This document shows positions 58,941-64,000 of a DNA stretch of 64,000 bases, piece after piece. This stretch comes from Nitrospira lenta (GTDB lineage: Bacteria; Nitrospirota; Nitrospiria; Nitrospirales; Nitrospiraceae). The stretch lies in assembly GCA_945905765.1 (NCBI GenBank), contig CAMDPZ010000003.1, positions 1 through 64,000 on the forward strand, read 5' to 3'. The position numbers were made by a program, and so were the translations under genes. Every line of letters begins with the position of its first letter. Within the stretch, counting starts at the first letter, position 1. Under the pieces are notes generated by a model. That model was given only the letters and a program-made list of their open reading frames with translations, ran no database searches and was not told the DNA's origin.

Positions 58941-60422
58941 CTACTCCTTCTCTGAAACCCTGTGATTCACCGACACCACTAGACAGTTCGCCGTCTCACT
59001 GCGAACGGCGAATCGTTCATCCTGTCTCATGCCCACCACCCACAGAATCCCTTCCGGGGCCACCAACAAGGGAAGCGCCTCACGCCGCTGGCGAGGGACC
59101 TTCCGGTCGGTAAAGAAATCTTGTAACTTTTTGCTGTTCCCCTTCATTCCCTGAGGAACGAATCGATCGCCGGCTCGCCAGGACCGAACCACCAAGGGCT
59201 CCGAACAACGGTCGGCGTCGAATACAGCCCGATGCGCAGACGGAGCCGCGCCTCCCTGCTCCGCCTCGCGACGAGCCATACGTTGTACCTGAATTTGTTG
59301 ATTCGTTCCAGCCCAATAGACCGTTGAAGGCACGGACAGACGCAGGCTCTCGCTCTGTCCATGCCCGGAACCGGTTGCATCCTTGCAAGCCCCACTCAGG
59401 GGGCAGAATCGCACTGAGTCCTGCTCCAGAACCACGAAGACCTGCTTCAACGAGAGCTGAGCCCCGCTCTTTCCCTTCAGAAAAACCTGACGGACTGACT
59501 CCACCAGGCGAAGGCTGCTGGCTCGACCCTCTTCGTCGTAGGTCCGTAAAATGGCCCGAACGAGACGCCGTTGCAGGGCAACCGGCAATTCAATGAAGGC
59601 CTGGCGCTCGACTTGCTGCTCGCCTCCGGAAGCCCGGCTCACGAACCTGCGCACCAGGTCACTCGTCACCTGCTCCAGATATCGCTCGTCCTCGCGCAAG
59701 ACATCCGCCTGCCTCTGCAACAGACGAACGGCAGCCGGCGCCAACTTCATAACGACAGGCAGGAGTTCCCGCCTAATCCGATTGCGATGGTACAGCGGTT
59801 TCTCGTTACTCGAATCCCGGCGATAGCTCAACCCTTCCTGATCCAAATAGGCCAGCACTTCCTCGCGGGTGGAGGATAGGAGCGGACGAATGACCCGGTC
59901 TTTTCGCACATAGGGCATCCCGGCCAACCCGGCCATGCCGGCCCCTCGCAACATCCACATGAGCACTGTTTCCGCCTGGTCATTGGCGGTATGACCGACC
60001 ACAATCCGGTCTGCCTCCACTTCATGAGCCAGTTGCCTCATAAAGGCATAACGCGCCTCGCGGGCCATGGCTTGAAGCGAGGAGCGCTGCCTCCGTTTGA
60101 CGAGCAGAGGCCGATGGATGACCAGAGGCAGGTGCCGTTCCTGACAAAAATCGCGAACAAAGGACTCGTCTCCGTCTGACTCCGCTCCCCGCAATCCATA
60201 GTTGCAATGGACGACCGTCAGGGTGAGCCGCCAGGACTGAACTAAGCGATGGAGGAGCGACAGCAGGGCCATCGAATCTGGCCCGCCTGACACTGCCACG
60301 AGCAAATGCTGGCCCGGGACGAACAGCTCATGCTGCCGCACCGTTCGAATAAGCTGGGCCAACAGGGCCGGTCGTGCGGTCGATCTGGAGGACGGCCCCG
60401 CCATAGGCGTCTCAACTGGCAT
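58941..60422 (-). CDS. tilS: tRNA(Ile)-lysidine synthase
   Basis: 493 residues. PP-loop LLVAVSGGPDSMALLSLLHR, VVHCNYGLRGAESDGDESFV, VVGHTANDQAETVLMWMLRG and the YRRDSSNEKPLYHRNRIRRE motif. C-terminal TilS_C domain with RSWRAGDRFVPQGMKGNSKK and LQDFFTDRKVPRQRREALPL. It converts the wobble cytidine of tRNA-Ile(CAU) to lysidine. Two bases separate its start from the ribF stop. Confidence 0.95.
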   Translation of the reverse strand: MPVETPMAGPSSRSTARPALLAQLIRTVRQHELFVPGQHLLVAVSGGPDSMALLSLLHRLVQSWRLTLTVVHCNYGLRGAESDGDESFVRDFCQERHLPLVIHRPLLVKRRQRSSLQAMAREARYAFMRQLAHEVEADRIVVGHTANDQAETVLMWMLRGAGMAGLAGMPYVRKDRVIRPLLSSTREEVLAYLDQEGLSYRRDSSNEKPLYHRNRIRRELLPVVMKLAPAAVRLLQRQADVLREDERYLEQVTSDLVRRFVSRASGGEQQVERQAFIELPVALQRRLVRAILRTYDEEGRASSLRLVESVRQVFLKGKSGAQLSLKQVFVVLEQDSVRFCPLSGACKDATGSGHGQSESLRLSVPSTVYWAGTNQQIQVQRMARREAEQGGAAPSAHRAVFDADRCSEPLVVRSWRAGDRFVPQGMKGNSKKLQDFFTDRKVPRQRREALPLLVAPEGILWVVGMRQDERFAVRSETANCLVVSVNHRVSEKE

Positions 60423-60424
60423 GG

Positions 60425-61378
60425 TTACGGAACTCCCTGCGGAATATTGCGCAAGCTGACACGAGCCTGTTCCACATCACGGGCAATTTGCTTCGACAAC
60501 TCCTCGGCAGAGGCAAAGGTATGGTCGCCCCGCACCCGCGACACAAACTGCACGGTAATCTCCTGGCCATAGAGATCGCAGGAATGATCCAGGAGGTTCA
60601 CCTCGATCAGCCGCTCGCCCGCGCCAAAGGTCGGTCTGGTCCCGATGTAGGCAATGGCATCATAGATCTCCATTCCATGCGCCGCCCGCGCGGCATACAC
60701 TCCATCGGGCGGCACGACACGCTCGGCCGGGATACGCAGATTGGCCGTGGGCCAGCCCAACGCCTGGCCTTGTTGCATCCCGTGCACCACGGGACCTCTG
60801 ATGCCGTAGGCTCGTCCAAGCAACGTAGCAGCCCGATCGACCTGCCCTGCCTGAATGAGCTGGCGAATTCTGGTCGAACTCACCACGTCCCCCTCGATCA
60901 TCACAGGCGTCACGGGATGCACGAGAAAATCGTATTGGCCGCCAAGACGCACCAGGTCATCGATATGGCCTGCCCGCCCCTTCCCAAAGGCAAAGTGATT
61001 GCCCACGAACAGTTCAGCCAGGGTGAGAGAGCGATGCAGAATCTCTGAGGCAAATTGCTCCGGGCTCATCGCCGCGAAGGTGGGAGTAAAGTCCAAGAAC
61101 ACCACTTCATCGATCCCCGCCGCTTCGAAATGCGCCAGCTTTTCCTCGGGACTGGTCAGAAAACGAAGATCGACATGAGGCGCAAGAATTTTGACAGGAT
61201 GAGGCTCGAAGGTCAGCACCAACGCGGTTCCCTGCGCCTTCCTGGCCGTCTCGACCACCGTCTGCAACAGCGCTCGGTGGCCCAGGTGGTGGCCATCGAA
61301 GTTGCCGATCGTGGCGACCGGATAGGCCCGAGGAGCACGTTCGCCGGACAGTCCACGCGTAACTTTCAGCATGGTCAT
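60425..61378 (-). CDS. ribF: Bifunctional riboflavin kinase / FAD synthetase
   Basis: 317 residues. Nucleotidyltransferase domain: ATIGNFDGHHLGHRALLQTV, LFVGNHFAFGKGRAGHIDDL, SSTRIRQLIQAGQVDRAATL. Kinase domain: GRAYGIRGPVVHGMQQGQAL, GWPTANLRIPAERVVPPDGV, YIGTRPTFGAGERLIEV. It makes FMN and FAD. The start codon shares one base with the hemB stop. Confidence 0.95.
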   Translation of the reverse strand: MTMLKVTRGLSGERAPRAYPVATIGNFDGHHLGHRALLQTVVETARKAQGTALVLTFEPHPVKILAPHVDLRFLTSPEEKLAHFEAAGIDEVVFLDFTPTFAAMSPEQFASEILHRSLTLAELFVGNHFAFGKGRAGHIDDLVRLGGQYDFLVHPVTPVMIEGDVVSSTRIRQLIQAGQVDRAATLLGRAYGIRGPVVHGMQQGQALGWPTANLRIPAERVVPPDGVYAARAAHGMEIYDAIAYIGTRPTFGAGERLIEVNLLDHSCDLYGQEITVQFVSRVRGDHTFASAEELSKQIARDVEQARVSLRNIPQGVP

Positions 61379-62349
61379 CAGTGGAGAAGACGCGCAGCGT
61401 CTTTGGCAAAGTAGGTCAAAATGAGATCCGCGCCGGCCCGCTTAATCGAGAGCAGCGATTCCATCATGGCGCGCGACTCATCGAGCCAGCCGGCCTTGGC
61501 GGCCGCCTTGATCATGCTGTATTCCCCGCTCACCTGATAGGCCGCCACTGGCAGCAGGATCTGCTCTCGGGCCGCGGCAATAATATCGAGGTAGGGCAGC
61601 GCCGGCTTCACCATGATGATGTCGGCCCCCTCTTCGACATCGAGGGCGATCTCACGAAGCGCTTCCCGGCGGTTGGCCGGATCCATTTGATAGGATTGCC
61701 GGTCGCCGAATTGCGGGCTAGAAAAGGCCGCATCACGAAAGGGGGCATAAAAGCAGGAAGCGAATTTGGCGGCATAGGCCATGATCGGCAGCTCGGTAAA
61801 CCCCGCCTGATCCAATTCCGATCTGATCGCTGCGACCCGCCCATCCATCATATCGGACGGGGCCACCATATCGGCCCCGGCCTGCGCATGGGTCAGGGCC
61901 ATGGCACGAAGACAGTCCAACGTTTCATCGTTGAGGATGCGTCCATCCTTCACGACCCCGCAATGGCCATGGTCGGTGTATTCGTCGATGCAGACATCGG
62001 TCACGACCATCAGGCCCGGCGCATGATCCTTCACCGCCTTGACGGCCCGCTGCACGATGCCGTTCGGATCGTAGCCGGAACTCCCCTTCGCATCTTTCCG
62101 GTCAGGAATCCCGAACAGGATGATGCCGGGAATCCCCAAGGCCGCAATCTCGCCCGCCTCCTTCACCAAGAGATCGACCGAAAGCCGGAACTGGCCCGGC
62201 ATCGACACAATCTCCTCCCGCCTATTCCGCCCTTCGACAACGAACAGCGGGTAAATGAAGTCGGCGGGGGATAGGCTCGTCTCCCGCACCATACGGCGAA
62301 AGCCCTCATGCTGCCGCAACCGCCTCAGACGCTGAATTGGAAAAGCCAT
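61378..62349 (-). CDS. hemB: Delta-aminolevulinic acid dehydratase
   Basis: 323 residues. Two active-site lysines in [18 protein letters not shown] and [33 protein letters not shown] has a partial metal ligand set (C-D/H-H-C). It condenses two ALA to porphobilinogen, after hemL and before cobA-hemD. ribF follows in one operon, and a CBS protein precedes it by 4 bp. Confidence 0.96.
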   Translation of the reverse strand: MAFPIQRLRRLRQHEGFRRMVRETSLSPADFIYPLFVVEGRNRREEIVSMPGQFRLSVDLLVKEAGEIAALGIPGIILFGIPDRKDAKGSSGYDPNGIVQRAVKAVKDHAPGLMVVTDVCIDEYTDHGHCGVVKDGRILNDETLDCLRAMALTHAQAGADMVAPSDMMDGRVAAIRSELDQAGFTELPIMAYAAKFASCFYAPFRDAAFSSPQFGDRQSYQMDPANRREALREIALDVEEGADIIMVKPALPYLDIIAAAREQILLPVAAYQVSGEYSMIKAAAKAGWLDESRAMMESLLSIKRAGADLILTYFAKDAARLLH

Positions 62350-62353
62350 CGAA

Positions 62354-62746
62354 TTACTTCCTCGGAAGATTCGTTAAGAACACCACGAGATCGCGGACGG
62401 AAATCATGCCGACCAACTTGCCGTCCTTCGTGACGCCGAGATGCCGAAGATGGGTTTGCGCCATCAAATCGTTGGCATCCAAGAGGGTCTTGTTCTCCTC
62501 GATTGTCAAGATCGGAGCCGACATGATCTGCTCGACCGTCGTCTTGTGGGTGTCCACTCCAGCCGCCACCACCCGCCGCACCATATCGGTGTCGGTCAGG
62601 ATGCCGATGACTTCCTTCCCATTCGTCACGAAGAGGCTGCCGATCCCGCGATCCCGCATGATCCGCGCCGCCGTCTGAGCATCCGTATCCCGCTCAACCG
62701 TAATGAATTTCTCTCTCGGAACCATGAACGACTTCACTGCAACCAT
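62354..62746 (-). CDS. CBS-domain pair protein
   Basis: 130 residues, essentially two CBS domains: [40 protein letters not shown], then [40 protein letters not shown]. No catalytic domain. CBS pairs bind adenosyl nucleotides and tune a partner. Only 4 bp from hemB; its target is unknown. Distinct from the protein at 1-399. Confidence 0.88.
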   Translation of the reverse strand: MVAVKSFMVPREKFITVERDTDAQTAARIMRDRGIGSLFVTNGKEVIGILTDTDMVRRVVAAGVDTHKTTVEQIMSAPILTIEENKTLLDANDLMAQTHLRHLGVTKDGKLVGMISVRDLVVFLTNLPRK

Positions 62747-62793
62747 GAGATCTCCTCCTTACTAATCAGTCCGTCACCACCGTCTGCTCTGAC

Positions 62794-64000
62794 CTATCCA
62801 TGAGTCGGAACGGCCACACGCGCCCCTTCACTGAAATGCTTCACAATGGCGTCGGCCAATGCCGGTACGGTATTTTCTGTCGGCATGATCGTGACCGTCA
62901 ACCCATATTCCTCTGCCGTGCGAGCTGTAATCGGCCCGATGCAGGCGATCACGGCTTGCCCCACGAGCCTTTTGACCGCTTCTGGCCCGCCGAAGAGCTC
63001 CACAAAATTTCGCACCGTAGAGGAACTCGTAAACGTGAGTGCCGCGATCCGGCCATCCTGAAGCTGTTGCGTCAGCGACACGACATCCACGGCCGGCACG
63101 ATCGTGCGATAGACCGGAATGACATCGACGACTGCTCCCAGCTCACGCAACTGCTCCGGCAAGATTTCGCGCGCCACTTCCGCGCGAGGAATTAAAATGC
63201 GATTGCCTCGAATTCCCACCTGGGCCAAGGCCGCGATCACCCCTTCGGCTTGGAATTCTGCCGGCACGAGATCCGCCGTCAACCCGTGGGTCTTCAGCTC
63301 CTGCGCCGTACGCGGCCCGATGGCACAGAGACGAAGGTTCGCCAAGGCCCGCGCATCTTTCCCTGCCGCCTCGAGCCGGTCCATGAAAGGCCCCACCCCA
63401 TTCACGCTCGTGAAGATCAGCCATTGATAAGTCCCAAGACGAATGATCGCGTCATCGATCGCCTGCCAGCTGGCAGGCGGCACGATCTGAATAGTCGGCA
63501 CTTCGACCGGCTCCGCTCCAGAGGCGGCCAGCAGCTGGGCAAACTCCTTCGCCTGCTCCTGAGCCCTGGTGAGCACGATCCGCTTGCCGAAGAGCGGCTT
63601 GACCTCAAACCAATTCAGCTGCCCTCGCAATCGCACGACCTCGCCCACCACGATCACCGTCGGAGGTTCAAGCTGCGCGGCTTCGGTTTTATCCACAATA
63701 TCAGCCAGGGTCCCCACAATGGTCTGTTGATCGGCTTTAGTCCCCCAACGGATCGCCGCCACCGGCTGATCGGACGCACGCCCTTCCGCCAACAAGTGGG
63801 CCACGATCGACGAGAGATTCTTCATGCCCATCATGAACACGAGGGTTCCGGACACATTCGCCAACTTCGGCCATTCCAGCAATGTCGCAGGCTTGGTCGG
63901 ATCTTCGTGGCCGGTCACAAATGTGACCGTGGAGGCCAAGGTGCGGTGGGTCACAGGAATGCCGGCATAGGCAGGCACGGCAACGGCCGCCGTCACGCCG
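62794..64000 (-). CDS. Uroporphyrinogen-III C-methyltransferase/synthase fusion, 5' end cut by window
   Basis: The frame reaches the window edge, so the N-terminus is missing. First about 140 residues: the C-terminal part of a CobA/SUMT methyltransferase (AAVAVPAYAGIPVTHRTLAS, TGTLVFMMGMKNLSSIVAHLL-like helix, MIWRWGTKADQQ-like segment seen as AAIRWGTKADQQTIVGTL). From about residue 145: a HemD domain (GKRIVLTRAQEQAKEFAQLL, WLIFTSVNGVGPFMDRLEAA, LTFTSSSTVRNFVELFGG, VIACIGPITARTAEEYGL). Fusion of uroporphyrinogen-III synthase and methylase leads to siroheme and corrins; hemB lies downstream. Confidence 0.92.
   Translation of the reverse strand, partial: GVTAAVAVPAYAGIPVTHRTLASTVTFVTGHEDPTKPATLLEWPKLANVSGTLVFMMGMKNLSSIVAHLLAEGRASDQPVAAIRWGTKADQQTIVGTLADIVDKTEAAQLEPPTVIVVGEVVRLRGQLNWFEVKPLFGKRIVLTRAQEQAKEFAQLLAASGAEPVEVPTIQIVPPASWQAIDDAIIRLGTYQWLIFTSVNGVGPFMDRLEAAGKDARALANLRLCAIGPRTAQELKTHGLTADLVPAEFQAEGVIAALAQVGIRGNRILIPRAEVAREILPEQLRELGAVVDVIPVYRTIVPAVDVVSLTQQLQDGRIAALTFTSSSTVRNFVELFGGPEAVKRLVGQAVIACIGPITARTAEEYGLTVTIMPTENTVPALADAIVKHFSEGARVAVPTHG

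Noticed and set aside
1-64000. CRISPR array, rRNA operon or insertion-sequence transposase
   Set aside because: No regularly spaced direct repeats, no rRNA signature and no transposase frame were found; the only recombinase is the integrase at 44787-45998.

Overview
The window looks like a piece of chromosome from a Nitrospirota bacterium, most likely Nitrospira. This is inferred from the gene set (split M16 peptidases, an LPS operon with its own acyl carrier protein, vitamin B12 salvage), the moderately high GC content and the style of the intergenic repeats. No 16S rRNA or nitrite-oxidation marker is present, so the genus is not proven. Coding is dense, with many 4-base ATGA start/stop overlaps.

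Layout. 1-4.6 kb: a truncated CBS protein, two small unknown proteins, a secreted thermonuclease-like protein, hemL, and a secreted barnase-like RNase with its barstar-like inhibitor. 4.8-10.6 kb: a five-gene run (pyk, unknown exported protein, gph, two M16 peptidase genes) in which every junction is an ATGA overlap. 10.7-18.9 kb: an HTH/metallo-beta-lactamase fusion, a site-2 protease gene frameshifted in its active site, a MoaD/ThiS-like protein, a diheme cytochrome coupled to a large FAD/Fe-S oxidoreductase, a 2-hydroxyacid dehydrogenase, a TPR protein and a cold-shock protein. 19.2-24.2 kb: lipopolysaccharide genes lptF, lptG, a ketoacyl synthase, an ACP and lpxD. 25.3-37.1 kb: a B12 uptake and nucleotide-loop assembly region, all on the minus strand (btuF, btuC, btuD; btuB, cobO, a CWC protein, pduO-type ATR, cobU, cobT, cobS, cbiB, and a CobD-type decarboxylase), with a cobalamin riboswitch ahead of btuF and another ahead of btuB.

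38.4-46.0 kb is a 7.6-kb integrated element in the 3' end of tRNA-Gly(CCC). It is bounded by 48-bp direct repeats and encodes a tyrosine integrase, an HTH excisionase-like protein, a Toprim/RecA-like replication protein followed by a dense cluster of GTTGCCT iterons, two divergent small DNA-binding proteins around a palindromic promoter, two lipoproteins and other unknown cargo. It carries no capsid or conjugation genes, so it resembles a phage satellite or an integrative plasmid-like island.

46.1-64 kb is core housekeeping, all on the minus strand: tyrS, comEA-like, lpd, gcvH, ndk, mtnA, comEC, glmM, folP, ftsH, hpt, tilS, ribF, hemB, a CBS protein and a cobA-hemD fusion cut by the window end.

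The least explained structure is a family of 119-122 bp intergenic repeats, with six full copies and several degenerate ones. Each has long inverted ends and an inner hairpin that changes in a compensatory way between copies, and five of six copies begin within 0-3 bp of a stop codon. A second class, short-period degenerate repeats, sits at gene starts and inside the variable arms of both riboswitches.
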